64,000 nt of DNA from Caballeronia sordidicola (GTDB taxonomy: Bacteria; Pseudomonadota; Gammaproteobacteria; Burkholderiales; Burkholderiaceae). Below are positions 1 through 8,760 of the stretch, piece after piece (the stretch's first letter is position 1; each line of letters opens with the position of its first letter). Both the position numbers and the translations under genes were made by a program. The notes under the pieces are model-generated. The model saw nothing but the letters and a program-made list of their open reading frames with translations, searched no databases and had not been told where the DNA came from. The stretch spans positions 1 to 64,000 of the forward strand of contig NZ_MTHB01000159.1 in assembly GCF_002220365.1 (NCBI RefSeq). The letters are read 5' to 3'.

Positions 1-271
1 AGCGAAAGGCAACCGAATCATAGGTCGCTCGTTCAAGCCTGCGGCTGGAGAACACGCCCGTGGCATAGCCATACACCAGGATCGCCAGCAGGGTGGCCGG
101 ATGATGCGCCTTCGAGCCTCGTCCCGCGTACTGACGGGTCAGGTTCGACAGATCCAGTTGATCGACCACCTCGACCACGAACCGCGCCAGGTGACCTTCG
201 TTCAACCAGTCGTCCAGTGACGGGGGCAGCAGATAGTCGGTGTTGCGGTCGGTGACGATGAAGTGAGACAT
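1..271 (-). CDS. IS1182-type transposase, N-terminal part (cut by window edge)
   Basis: The gene starts with ATG at 269-271 and reads leftward off the window, so only about 90 residues are visible. The protein opens MSHFIVTDRNTDYLLPPS and continues through an LDDWLNEGHLARFVVEVVDQLDL stretch (given here in part), followed by a GRGSKAHHPATLLAILVYGY segment. This matches the N-terminal DUF772 domain of IS1182/IS5-type DDE transposases. The catalytic DDE residues lie outside the window. Family assignment rests on recognition of this N-terminal pattern only. Confidence 0.85.
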   Translation of the reverse strand, partial: MSHFIVTDRNTDYLLPPSLDDWLNEGHLARFVVEVVDQLDLSNLTRQYAGRGSKAHHPATLLAILVYGYATGVFSSRRLERATYDSVAFR

Positions 272-348
272 GACAAAACTCGCTTAGTTATACGAATATA
301 ATTTTCTCATATTTCATGCTGGAATGCCCGAGAAAGCCCGACAGGCTG
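1..348 (-). mobile_element. Insertion sequence end (IS1182-type), partial
   Basis: The element comprises the transposase start plus about 77 bp of non-coding end. The sequence becomes clearly TPR coding again from about position 350. The likely element end reads (minus strand) CAGCCTGTCGGGCTTTCTCG and lies beside a CTAG at 349-352, the probable insertion point. The other end is outside the window, so the terminal inverted repeats cannot be compared. Confidence 0.6.
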
Positions 349-1512
349 CTAGCTCCTTCAACACGTTACCAAGATTGTGGTGCCCCTCGGCGAGATCGGG
401 TCTGAGAGCCAGCGCTCGCTGGTAAGCCGCAACGGCATCAGGCAAACGACGCAGTGCCCACAGCACGATGCCCAGGTTGTTATGGGCTTCGGCCATATCC
501 GGGCGGATCAGCAACGCTTGCCGGTAGGCCGCTTCGGCCTCGGGTAGCCGGTCTAGAGTCTGCAGCACGATGCCCAGGTTGTAATGAGCTTGCGCATAGT
601 CGGGCCGGACTGCGAGCGCTTGGCGGTAAGACACCTCCGCTTCGGGAAAGCGTTCAAGGACACCCATCAAGGCGCCCAGGTTAAGGTGGGCTTCTGCGTA
701 GTCAGGGCGGATAGCGAGCGCCATCCGGCAGGCCAGCTCGGCCTCGGGCAGGCGGCCTGATTCCTTGAGCACGTTCGACAGGTTGTTGAGCGCCTCGGCG
801 TATTGGGGCCTGAGGATCAGTGCCTGCCGGTACGCCGCCTCGGCTTCTGGCAGTCGGGCAAGTTCCTTGAGTACGTTGCCCAGGTTGTTGTAAGCCCCTG
901 CATCGGGAGACAGAACCAATGCCTGCCGGTAAGCACTCTCCGCTTCGTGCCAACGGCGCAGGTCATGGAGCACGATGCCCAGGTTGTAGTGGGCCTGCGC
1001 GTAATTCGCACGGATCGCAAGCGCATGCCGGTACGCCGCCTCGGCGTCATGGAGGCGTCCGAGATCGTAGAGCACCGCACCCAGATGTTGCTGGCCTCGG
1101 CGAGGTCCGGACGGATGCTCAGCAGTTGCCGATAGATAGCCAACGCCTCCGCCAAAGCGCCAAGCCCCTTAAGCAGCATGCCGAGATTGTTATAAGCATC
1201 GACGAAATCGGGCTTGGCCTCGATAGCCCGCCGCCAATACGTTTGCGCATCCTCCAGTTGGCCAAGCGCTAGCGAACAGACCGCCACTATATTCAAGGCC
1301 TCCGCCAGCGCGCTTCCCGTCAATGCCGGATGTGGTTCAAGCATCGGCTTGACCATCGACAACGCTTGCGCATAGTGTCCGGCCAGGCATAGCGAAGCAG
1401 CCGACTGATGCCAGTCCGCAATGGGAGGTGCGCTTGTTGGGACAGATGTCATGAGTTGGCTGTCGAAACTTGGGTCAGCGGATTCTGTCGGGCTGCGCTT
1501 ACCTCGCTCCAC
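314..1512 (-). pseudogene. TPR-repeat protein, frameshifted and truncated by an insertion sequence
   Basis: The reading starts at GTG 1510-1512 (or ATG at 1450-1452). An N-terminal region is followed by about ten 34-residue tetratricopeptide repeats of the type xAEAAYRQALxIRPDYAEAHxNLG. The repeats change frame near 1090: RPDLAEASN is followed one base out of phase by LGAVLYDLGRLHDAEAAYR, as if a single A were missing from AAC-AAT-CTG. The 3' end stops after NLGNVLKELA, then runs into ACRAFSGIPA and a stop supplied by the insertion sequence. TPR arrays of this kind often precede an O-GlcNAc-transferase-like domain, but no such domain is visible here. It is probably non-functional, unless the frameshift is a sequencing error. 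Confidence 0.8.
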
Positions 1513-1755
1513 ATGGCATGAAATCGATGCGCCGTGGTTCGGACGTTTGGGGGAAAGGGGAAGCGCCCACCACGAAGGTTACGATAGTTGCTATCGGCTT
1601 GACGGCGGGAAATGAGCGCATTGCTGCACGCTATTCGGAGGATGGGGCGCTAAAGAGCGTTTAGACAGCTTTAATGAGCTGGCGTATTTGCGTCTGGTCC
1701 GCGGCTGGAGGGTCTTGGTAAATCGCAAATGCCGCGTTCAGCTTAGCTAAGTCAT

Positions 1756-1797
1756 AAGCTCACAACTCGAAGCTCACAACTCGAAGCTCACAAGTCG
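1756..1797. repeat. Three 14-bp direct repeats
   Basis: AAGCTCACAACTCG occurs twice in tandem (1756-1769, 1770-1783) and a third time with one change (1784-1797). They lie in the otherwise featureless 1513-1921 stretch between the TPR remnant and the next gene. I see no gene in that stretch. Confidence 0.85.
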
Positions 1798-1921
1798 TAA
1801 GCTTACGTACAGGCTTAAGGTTCTTCAACGCGGCCCAATGCGCTGACACGCGGTTTCCTTAAGAGCGGTGATTGCGCTTGAAGGGAACGCACCGGCATTG
1901 AGCCACTCACTATGCAAACGC

Positions 1922-2737
1922 TTAATGTTGCGTGACGCTCGTTACGCCATAACGCGCCGCCGGCAGCCGATGCGAAAGGTTAGGCACCAACGCCTGGCGA
2001 GCCGCCTCGAACGCGTTCCAGTCTGCCGATTCCGGCAGCGAGGGAATCGTTACAAGCTCGCCCTGGTCGAGGCCTGCGAGTGCCGCGTCCACCATGTCTT
2101 CCGACGTCATGACGATACTTTGGGGCAGATAGCTCACCGGCGTGCCCGCGATGTCCCAGAACTCCGTGCTGGTTGCGCCGGGCAAGACGGCCTGGACCCG
2201 CACGCCCTTCGCGCCAAGCTCATGGTGCAACGACTGTGTCAACGCAAGCACGTAAGCCTTGCTGCCGCCGTACACGCCATTCAGCGTCTCCGGCGACACA
2301 GCGGCAATCGATGAAATGTTCACGATCGTTCCGCCTCCACGCGCGACAAAACCCGGTACGACGGCCTTCGTCAAATGCGTAAGCGCGACCACATTAAGTG
2401 TGATCATCGCGTCCATTTTGTCGATGTCCGAATCCACGAGCGGCGCGGTCGCGCCCACGCCGGCGTTGTTCACAAGCATTGTGATGCTGGAGTCATTACG
2501 CAGGACGTCTTCAACCTTTCGCACCCCTTCAGTCGTCCCCAAATCCGCGACGACCACCTCGAAAGTGCGTCCGGTGGACGTTGTCAGCGTCGTTGCCAGC
2601 GCGTTCAGCCGGTCGCGATTGCGCGCCACCAGGATAACGTCGTAACCCCGTTCGGCGAGCCGCTCTGCGTAGACCGCGCCAATGCCGGTCGAAGCGCCCG
2701 TCACGAGGGCCGTGCCTTTGTTCGCTACATTGCTCAT
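1922..2737 (-). CDS. SDR family NAD(P)-dependent oxidoreductase
   Basis: This is a 271-residue classical short-chain dehydrogenase/reductase. The cofactor motif TGASTGIG is at about residues 13-20, NNAGV at about 90, the catalytic Ser in NISS and the Tyr-Lys pair in YGGSKAY at about 155. It starts at ATG 2735-2737 behind GGAGAACGGAA. It is divergent from a GlxA-type AraC regulator (start at 2885), with candidate operator half-sites in between, so it is probably that regulator's target. The substrate cannot be read from the sequence. Possibilities are a ketone, an aldehyde or a secondary alcohol. Confidence 0.92.
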   Translation of the reverse strand: MSNVANKGTALVTGASTGIGAVYAERLAERGYDVILVARNRDRLNALATTLTTSTGRTFEVVVADLGTTEGVRKVEDVLRNDSSITMLVNNAGVGATAPLVDSDIDKMDAMITLNVVALTHLTKAVVPGFVARGGGTIVNISSIAAVSPETLNGVYGGSKAYVLALTQSLHHELGAKGVRVQAVLPGATSTEFWDIAGTPVSYLPQSIVMTSEDMVDAALAGLDQGELVTIPSLPESADWNAFEAARQALVPNLSHRLPAARYGVTSVTQH

Positions 2738-2811
2738 TTCCGTTCTCCAGTTTTTCCAAGTGTTCCGGCAGAGGCGCCGGTGTGTGAACGGAATAGTAGA
2801 AGTGTGCGATC

Positions 2812-2848
2812 ATGTCCTCAATGACATAGATGCAACTTTTTAGGACAT
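2812..2848. promoter_or_regulatory. Candidate GlxA/AraC-type operator half-sites
   Basis: In the SDR/GlxA intergenic region, GACAT-ending half-sites occur at 2822-2827 (TGACAT) and 2843-2848 (GGACAT), direct repeats offset by 21 bp. An inverted copy, ATGTCCT, sits at 2812-2818. Half-sites spaced two helical turns apart fit AraC-family binding. The assignment is inferred from position and symmetry only. Confidence 0.45.
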
Positions 2849-2884
2849 CAACCGGAATCCCTTTCCCGGCGCGCAGGAGGCCAT

Positions 2885-3826
2885 GTGAAAACGATCGGAA
2901 TCATTGTTTATCCGGACTTTCAGGTGCTGGGGCTCGCGGTCTCGACCGTGTTCGAGTTTGCCAACGCAACCATAGGAGAAACCGCGTACGAGGTGAAGTT
3001 GCTGTCGGAACATGGCGGCTCTGTGCGTTCCTCGCTGGGATTCGGCGTTGAGACCGCGAGTTTCAAGGGCAGCGAGTTCCACACCCTGATCGTCTCCGGC
3101 GACAACACAGGCACGCCGCAGTCGGCAGGCGTGGCTGCGTTTCTTCGCGACGCGCTGAAGGCATCGCAACGCATTGCGGCGACCTGCACAGGCGCGTTTG
3201 TGCTGGCCGAGGCGGGCTTGCTGGACGGCCGCCGCGCGACCACGCACTGGTACTTCGCGCGGGCGCTTCAGCGCGCGTATCCGCAGGTCAAGATGGAGGA
3301 GGACCGGATCTTTATCGTCGACGGTCCGATCTGGACGTCCGCCGGTGCAAGTGCCGGGATCGACCTTGCGCTCGCGCTCGTCGAGAAAGACCTGGGCACG
3401 GACACCGCGCGGCTCGTGGCGAAAAAAATGGTGGTCTATCATCGTCGAGCCGGTGGCCAGTCGCAGTACTCCGCGCTGCTCGAACTCGACGCGAAATCGG
3501 ATCGGGTGCAGACCGCGCTGACCTATGCAAAGTCCAACCTGAGCGCGAAGCTGTCGGTCGAAGAGCTGGCGGAAGTCGCCCACCTCAGCCCGCGCCAGTT
3601 CAGCCGGGTCTTCACCGACGAGACCGGACAGTCGCCCGCCCGGGCCATAGAAAATCTACGCGTGGAGGCCGCCCGCCTGATGATGGAAACGGGACGGCAT
3701 TCAGTCGATGTAGTCGCACGCGAGAGTGGTTTCGGGGACCGTGAACGGATGCGGCGTGCATTCCTGCGTGCTTTTGGACAGTCGCCGCAAGCCATGCGCC
3801 GGATGACGGAATCGCAGTTGGTTTGA
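2885..3826 (+). CDS. GlxA family AraC-type transcriptional regulator
   Basis: The protein is 313 residues long. The N-terminal half (about 1-170) is a DJ-1/PfpI-like domain (TIGIIVYPDFQVLGLAVSTV, and ATCTGAFVLAEAGLLDGR with the elbow Cys). The C-terminal 100 residues are an AraC-type double helix-turn-helix (LSVEELAEVAHLSPRQFSRVF and VARESGFGDRERMRRAF). It starts at GTG 2885 with AGGAGG just upstream; the ATG two bases earlier is followed at once by a stop. It is divergent from the SDR gene, so it likely regulates that gene, and perhaps itself. PfpI-type domains in this family usually sense small ligands rather than act as proteases. Confidence 0.92.
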   Translation: MKTIGIIVYPDFQVLGLAVSTVFEFANATIGETAYEVKLLSEHGGSVRSSLGFGVETASFKGSEFHTLIVSGDNTGTPQSAGVAAFLRDALKASQRIAATCTGAFVLAEAGLLDGRRATTHWYFARALQRAYPQVKMEEDRIFIVDGPIWTSAGASAGIDLALALVEKDLGTDTARLVAKKMVVYHRRAGGQSQYSALLELDAKSDRVQTALTYAKSNLSAKLSVEELAEVAHLSPRQFSRVFTDETGQSPARAIENLRVEAARLMMETGRHSVDVVARESGFGDRERMRRAFLRAFGQSPQAMRRMTESQLV

Positions 3827-3871
3827 TGAAAGGCCGGCTTGCAGCGCGGATGGTTCATGTCCGGGTTGACG

Positions 3872-3904
3872 ACGCGTTGGGGACGCGTTGGGAACGCGTT
3901 GGGA
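3872..3904. repeat. Three 11-bp tandem repeats
   Basis: ACGCGTTGGGG / ACGCGTTGGGA / ACGCGTTGGGA lie in tandem in the convergent gap between the GlxA-type regulator and the 88-residue gene. No gene or terminator is obvious in the gap. Confidence 0.8.
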
Positions 3905-3966
3905 ACGTTACACACGTTCGCTGAACCACCCCGGGTTGACCGTGTATTCGTGTCCTGAGCCCGGGG

Positions 3967-4233
3967 TTATACCGCCGGCGCCAACTGCGCAAGCACGGTC
4001 GTCATGCTCATGACCTGCTGGTCACCATCTGAAATTCCCGCGTCGTAGGCAGCCTTGGCCAATTGAGCATTGGTTAGCCTGGCAAGGCCGTTGAAACTAT
4101 CGCGGACAATCGTCGCAGTCGTGGCGGAACTGGTCCGAAGCTCCCAAGTCTTGTCTTCGACAAGCCTTTGAAGCACATATTCGCGAGCAGCCGTTTTCGC
4201 AGCAAGAATGCCGCGCGCTCGTTCTTCTGTCAT
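3967..4233 (-). CDS. Small hypothetical protein, 88 aa
   Basis: I do not recognise this family. It starts at ATG 4231-4233 with GGAGA about 7 bases upstream. The protein is predicted soluble and mostly helical: TEERARGILAAKTAAREYVL and an Asp/Gln-rich segment DAGISDGDQQVMSMTTVL, with no signal peptide, Cys or membrane segment. Codon use resembles the neighbours, and the ribosome site supports a real gene. It stands alone between convergent and co-oriented neighbours. Confidence 0.6.
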   Translation of the reverse strand: MTEERARGILAAKTAAREYVLQRLVEDKTWELRTSSATTATIVRDSFNGLARLTNAQLAKAAYDAGISDGDQQVMSMTTVLAQLAPAV

Positions 4234-4349
4234 GGTGTTCTCCCCGAGTTCGCCCTCGTTTTATAGCAACGCGGCGCAACCCTGGCGGTTCGGAAGAACA
4301 CACTTGGCTCAATTCTTTAACGGATGCCCTTTCAGGTCTCGGGCAATGA

Positions 4350-4393
4350 TCTTCTTCGGGTCACTAATCGTATTCCAGGTAGCCCGAAGAAGA
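4350..4393. repeat. Perfect 11-bp inverted repeat with 22-bp loop
   Basis: TCTTCTTCGGG (4350-4360) and CCCGAAGAAGA (4383-4393) are exact reverse complements. They sit between the aminotransferase stop (4429) and the 88-residue gene start. No T-run follows on the minus strand, so this is not a clear intrinsic terminator. Confidence 0.7.
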
Positions 4394-4428
4394 CCTGCCG
4401 ACTGCGTACGTGGACCTTCAGTCCACAT

Positions 4429-5619
4429 TCAGTCCAAAGCCAGACGTGCGATAGCACGCTCCACGCCACCGCGGCCGAAGGGAACACCCTGCGCGGTCAT
4501 GGCGGCTTCGACGCCCCCGAGACATCCGAGGATCATCGCGGGGTTAATGTCGCCGAGATGCCCGATGCGGAATGCGCGGCCCGCAAGTGGCCCGAGACCA
4601 CCGGCAATCGCAACTTCGAAGCGCTCACGCGCGACGCTGCGGATTGCTTCCGGATCGATACCCTCGCTCACCCCGATGGTCGTCACCGACACCGAGCGCG
4701 CCGCGGGTTCCTCGCAGAAAAAGCGCAACGCGCCCGTCTCGCTCCAGCATTGCACCGCAGCATGCACCGCTTGCGCGATTCGCCGATGGCGCTCCAGCAC
4801 CTCGGTCAAGCCTTCCCGAAAGATCAGCCCGAGCGACGCCTCCAGCCCGGCGATCAGGCTCTGCGGCGGCGTGCCGCAAAACTTGCGGTACGACAGCGGA
4901 CTTTTCCGCCGCTCCCAGTCCCAGTAGAAACGCGGCGTGCAATTGCGGCGCGAGACCTCCATAGCCGTTGCGTCGACCGCGACGAACGCGAGTCCGGGCG
5001 GCACCATCAACGCCTTCTGACTGGCGCCGAGAACCACGTTGATGCGCATTGCATCCATGGCGAACGGCGCGGCTGCAAGCGATGCAACCACATCGACCAC
5101 GAGCAACGCCGGGTGATCAGCCCGGTCGATCGCTGCCCGCATGGCGGGCAGATCGTTGGTGATGCCGCTGGCGGTGTCCGTGTGAACGATGAAGACCGCG
5201 ACAATCTCGCGCTTCACATCCTCCCGCAACACGGCTTCGATATCCGCTGGATCGATTGGACGTCCCTCGACCCAGGGTGTGCGGATCACACGGCCGCCCA
5301 TTGCCTCGGCCTGCACCGCCCACGATTCCGAGAAGTGGCCCGTGCCAGCCACCAGCACCGCCTGACCCGGCGCAATCAGGTTGGCGATGACCGCTTCCCA
5401 GGCACCGTGCCCGTTCGAGGCATAGAGGAAGACGTCCGACTGCTCCGTCTGCAGCACGCGCTTCAGACCCGCTTCGCAAGCGGCAATACAGCGATCCAGT
5501 CGCGGGTCAGCCAGGTCCATCGGCTGGCGGCTCATGGCGTGCAGGACTTCATCTGGTACGCGGCTAGGTCCCGGCGAATGCAGAAAGCGATGACCGGGCA
5601 AACGGGCGAAGTCGTTCAT
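4429..5619 (-). CDS. Class V aminotransferase (alanine-glyoxylate / serine-pyruvate type)
   Basis: A 396-residue PLP enzyme of fold type I, close to the family's usual length. The N-terminus has HSPGPSRVPDEVLHAM, typical of the alanine-glyoxylate/purine-catabolism (PucG-like) branch. The PLP-binding Asp is in LLVVDVVASLAA and the Schiff-base Lys in LGASQKALMVPPG at about residue 200. C-terminal RIGHLGDINPAM is also characteristic. It probably transfers an amino group to glyoxylate or pyruvate in the cytoplasm; the amino donor cannot be read. It appears monocistronic, starting at ATG 5617-5619. Confidence 0.9.
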   Translation of the reverse strand: MNDFARLPGHRFLHSPGPSRVPDEVLHAMSRQPMDLADPRLDRCIAACEAGLKRVLQTEQSDVFLYASNGHGAWEAVIANLIAPGQAVLVAGTGHFSESWAVQAEAMGGRVIRTPWVEGRPIDPADIEAVLREDVKREIVAVFIVHTDTASGITNDLPAMRAAIDRADHPALLVVDVVASLAAAPFAMDAMRINVVLGASQKALMVPPGLAFVAVDATAMEVSRRNCTPRFYWDWERRKSPLSYRKFCGTPPQSLIAGLEASLGLIFREGLTEVLERHRRIAQAVHAAVQCWSETGALRFFCEEPAARSVSVTTIGVSEGIDPEAIRSVARERFEVAIAGGLGPLAGRAFRIGHLGDINPAMILGCLGGVEAAMTAQGVPFGRGGVERAIARLALD

Positions 5620-5830
5620 GCGAGAAGGATTCGAGATGGGTGATTGCCGCTGGAGTTTGAGCGCGCTTGAGCTTTGTCGTCAGTCAGTTTCATTGCAACC
5701 CTGGCCAATTGTTGGTCAAGAAGATTCTACAGGGCTGCGCCGGAGCATGCACTTTCCATTCGCTTGCCTGGCGTAATCAAGACTGAGTGCCTCGTCAACG
5801 ATGCTTCCTGAGCCCTATGACCGGCATGCG

Positions 5831-6844
5831 CTAAGCCGTCGAACGCTCCAGCCAGTGCTGCAGGAACTGCGCGGTCTTGCTGCAGGCAAGCATGGCCTCA
5901 GGCGTTTGCGTGCCGGTAGGCCAGGACTGATGCACGTGAGGCATCCCCTCGTAAATATCCAGTTTCACCACACGTCCGGCAACATCCAGCGCCTGGTATA
6001 GACGCACGGAATCGCTCAGCAAGATCTCCCGCGTTCCGGCCTGGATCAGAGTGGGAGGAAATCCCTTGCCGAAGTCACCGTGAATGGGCGATGCGTACGG
6101 ATGCATCAAATGGTCGGGACCCGCATACATATTCATGTTGCAGGCCAGTTTCTCCGGATCGAAGAAGTCTGCGTGAAGCAGTGTCCGGATGGTGTCGCCC
6201 TCGCAGCGCAAGTCGACAAACGGCGACCACAACGCGAGCGCAGCCGGCATCGGCTTGCCCTGGTCCCTGAGCTTGAGGGTCGACGCGACAGCAAGGCCGC
6301 CTCCCGCCGAGTCGCCAAACAGCACGGTCTGCTCAGCAGGCGTCCCGTCATTCGTCAGGGCATCGAAGACCGCGACTACTTCGTCGGTGACGGTGTCGTA
6401 GCGTCCGCGGGGCGTCAGCGTGTAATCGATCGACAGCACGGGCTCTCCCAGCAAATTCGCGATCACCGCAGGCGCAACTGCGTTAGCGCTGGCGGAACCG
6501 CCCGTGTAGCCGCCCCCGTGCGTGTAGAAAACCCTCGCACGCTCACGATGCTGCACCGCTGGAATGTATTCCATCACGGGCACACCGCCCATATTGTGAT
6601 CGACGGTTCGTGTGCCCAGTCGAGCCAGCACCGGCGCGGCCAACGCCTCTGCGAACCCGTTGGAGCGAGCGTTGGCGGCGGCCCATTCGTCTGGATTGTC
6701 AGTGATCGGCTGGGTTTGCAGTCCGCCGATCTTCATGACCTCCGCGACCATGCGGCCGAACGCTTCCTTCCACTGCGCGGAAACCGTCGACGGCAGGACA
6801 AACTGCAACGGCGTGGTGTCTTTCCCGTGCTCGATCTCTGACAT
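5831..6844 (-). CDS. Alpha/beta hydrolase, HSL-family esterase
   Basis: A 337-residue carboxylic-ester hydrolase of the hormone-sensitive-lipase branch. The oxyanion-hole motif HGGGYTGG is at about residue 108, the nucleophile elbow GDSAGGG at about 175. The likely Asp is in LLSDSVRLY and the His in EGMPHVHQSW near the C-terminus. There is no signal peptide, so it is cytoplasmic. It lies 42 bp downstream of the GPH symporter on the same strand, suggesting an import-then-hydrolyse operon for an esterified or glycosidic substrate. Confidence 0.92.
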   Translation of the reverse strand: MSEIEHGKDTTPLQFVLPSTVSAQWKEAFGRMVAEVMKIGGLQTQPITDNPDEWAAANARSNGFAEALAAPVLARLGTRTVDHNMGGVPVMEYIPAVQHRERARVFYTHGGGYTGGSASANAVAPAVIANLLGEPVLSIDYTLTPRGRYDTVTDEVVAVFDALTNDGTPAEQTVLFGDSAGGGLAVASTLKLRDQGKPMPAALALWSPFVDLRCEGDTIRTLLHADFFDPEKLACNMNMYAGPDHLMHPYASPIHGDFGKGFPPTLIQAGTREILLSDSVRLYQALDVAGRVVKLDIYEGMPHVHQSWPTGTQTPEAMLACSKTAQFLQHWLERSTA

Positions 6845-6886
6845 GTTTATTCCGTCAATTATTCAATAATACTAATTAGATTTCAA

Positions 6887-8371
6887 TCAGACCGCACGCT
6901 GCTGTATCAGTTGCTCGAGAATCCTTGCATGCGTAGGTCGATCAAGGCGGTACAACAGCATAATCAGCACGCCCGCTATCGAGAAGAGTGCGGCCCCAGG
7001 CCCGTAGCAGAGCCCCAGCAAGCTGATCGTCTCGGGACGAAGCGCAACCTGCGCGCCCGCATTCGCCGCCGCGCCGCTGGGAAATCCGCTGAACTGCAGG
7101 ACCAGCCCTGCAATCAGCGCCCCGCCACCCGTCGCGACCTTTCCTGCGAAAGCCCATCCCGCGAAATACAATCCCTCGCGCCGGGAGCCGAAGAGGTACT
7201 CGTGCTCATCGGCAGCATCGGCCAGCATCGACGAGACGGCGATAGCCGCAGCAGTCAGGCCCAGTCCGCCGATCGCAGCGTTGCAAGCAAGCACTATTAC
7301 GAGGGGCATGCCTTCCATATGCAGCAACCCGGCCAGCCGCAAGCTCGCAGGAAGTGCCTGGGTCACGATCAGGATGCCGAGGCTTACCAGCAACATGCGC
7401 TTCTTGTCGAATAGATGAGCGAACACGCCGATCAGCGGCGCGCCGGCCAGCAAGCCGCAGAAATAGGCGAGCATGACGACTTTGATGCCGTCACCGGATA
7501 AGCGCCAGAAATAGGTGTTGGCGTGCAATCCGAGCGAAAGCGCCACGCCTTGCGCGACAAAGAACAGCATTGATGAACTGAACAGGACGCGAAATGACCG
7601 GTTGCGGAAAATTTCGACGAGTCCTGCCAGCAATGCGCGTAACCAACCCGGCCGATTCACGGCAATTGGATGGGCTCGACCACGCAGGACGAACGTTCCC
7701 CACATGGCAGCGAGTGCACCACCAATAGCGAGCGCTGCACAGGTCATGGCAAAGGGGGTATAGGCTGACTTCTGTGACAGCCCGTCCGCGCCCTTGAAGA
7801 AGAGTCCGAAGCCAATCAGAACCGTGGCTAGTCCGCCGATCATGCCAAGCCCCCAACGCCAAGCCGCAACGCGTGATCGTTCGGCGTAGTCGTCGGTCAG
7901 CTCGGCGCCAAGCGCGAGGAACGGCAGATTGAAGAGTGAGACCGACACACGCAACATCACGGAGAGCAGAAGCAGCGTGACGAACAAGGTGGTTGCGGGC
8001 ACACCCTTGGGCAACGAGAAAATCATCACGAAGGCGATCATGGACAGCGGAAGGCCCAGCATCATGAACGGCAGGCGCCGCCCGAGCCGCGAACGCCATC
8101 CGTCGGATATCGAGCCGATCAGCGGATCCAGGATCGCATCGACGACAAGTCCCGCCGACAGCGCCACGCCCGCCGATGCGCCCGACACGCCGCATATCGC
8201 CGTTACGTAGAACAACCCGAACACGGTCATGACGTTGTTGGTCACCGCATCGACAAACGATCCCGCGCTATAGGCAATCTTGGGTAACAACGGCAGCGGC
8301 GTATGCCGCCGCGCGATTGCGTCGATCAGATGGTCCGGGGTGGTATCGGGCGTTGTCACGACTGCGCTCAT
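6887..8371 (-). CDS. GPH-type (MelB-like) MFS sugar:cation symporter
   Basis: A 494-residue inner-membrane carrier with about 12 hydrophobic segments. It carries the glycoside-pentoside-hexuronide signature: LVVDAILDPLIGSISD followed by RSRLGRRLPFMMLG, and a loop with AELTDDYAERSRVAAWRWG. Family members co-transport glycosides or uronides with Na+ or H+. It precedes the HSL-type esterase in a probable two-gene operon. The promoter should lie in the 8372-8760 gap. Confidence 0.9.
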   Translation of the reverse strand: MSAVVTTPDTTPDHLIDAIARRHTPLPLLPKIAYSAGSFVDAVTNNVMTVFGLFYVTAICGVSGASAGVALSAGLVVDAILDPLIGSISDGWRSRLGRRLPFMMLGLPLSMIAFVMIFSLPKGVPATTLFVTLLLLSVMLRVSVSLFNLPFLALGAELTDDYAERSRVAAWRWGLGMIGGLATVLIGFGLFFKGADGLSQKSAYTPFAMTCAALAIGGALAAMWGTFVLRGRAHPIAVNRPGWLRALLAGLVEIFRNRSFRVLFSSSMLFFVAQGVALSLGLHANTYFWRLSGDGIKVVMLAYFCGLLAGAPLIGVFAHLFDKKRMLLVSLGILIVTQALPASLRLAGLLHMEGMPLVIVLACNAAIGGLGLTAAAIAVSSMLADAADEHEYLFGSRREGLYFAGWAFAGKVATGGGALIAGLVLQFSGFPSGAAANAGAQVALRPETISLLGLCYGPGAALFSIAGVLIMLLYRLDRPTHARILEQLIQQRAV

Positions 8372-8760
8372 TAGGGGTACCGATCAGTGGGTTGTGCTGT
8401 TGGATCATCGGAAAAGCGCGGCTGGACACGCGTGCCGGGCCCCAGGGATTTGCTTGATCACAGCGGGTGCAAACGACCTGACAACACGTGTTGAAGGACG
8501 CACTGTGTCCCGGTGAAGCGCGCCCGGATGATTGCATTGCCGCTTGAAGTTGGCCGATAATAGCCGCTAATTTGCAAACAGGAAAGTCTGTTTTATTGTG
8601 CAATGCAATGAATCCTGCCAAATTGCAGGGTGATGCCGCGCGCAATTTTCAGCGCTGCTTTGCGTTGCAGCTTGGGTCTGCCGTCTGGACGCCATGACCT
8701 TGCAGAATCGCCAGGCTCCCTTCAAAGCCGCCCTAAAACAACTAAGCATGCCCGACAGTT
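8372..8760. other. Non-coding gap upstream of the GPH symporter
   Basis: This 389-bp stretch lies between the symporter start and the AraC regulator stop. I see no gene. It should contain the symporter promoter and the 3' end of the AraC transcript. No convincing palindrome or T-run hairpin was found by eye. Confidence 0.6.

Noticed and set aside
1756..1797. CRISPR-like array
   Set aside because: The 14-bp repeats are directly abutting with no spacers and only three units; no cas genes are in the window.
4324..5643. Long plus-strand open frame opposite the aminotransferase
   Set aside because: It is the antisense shadow of a gene with clear PLP-enzyme motifs; its translation is Arg/His-rich and has no domain pattern.
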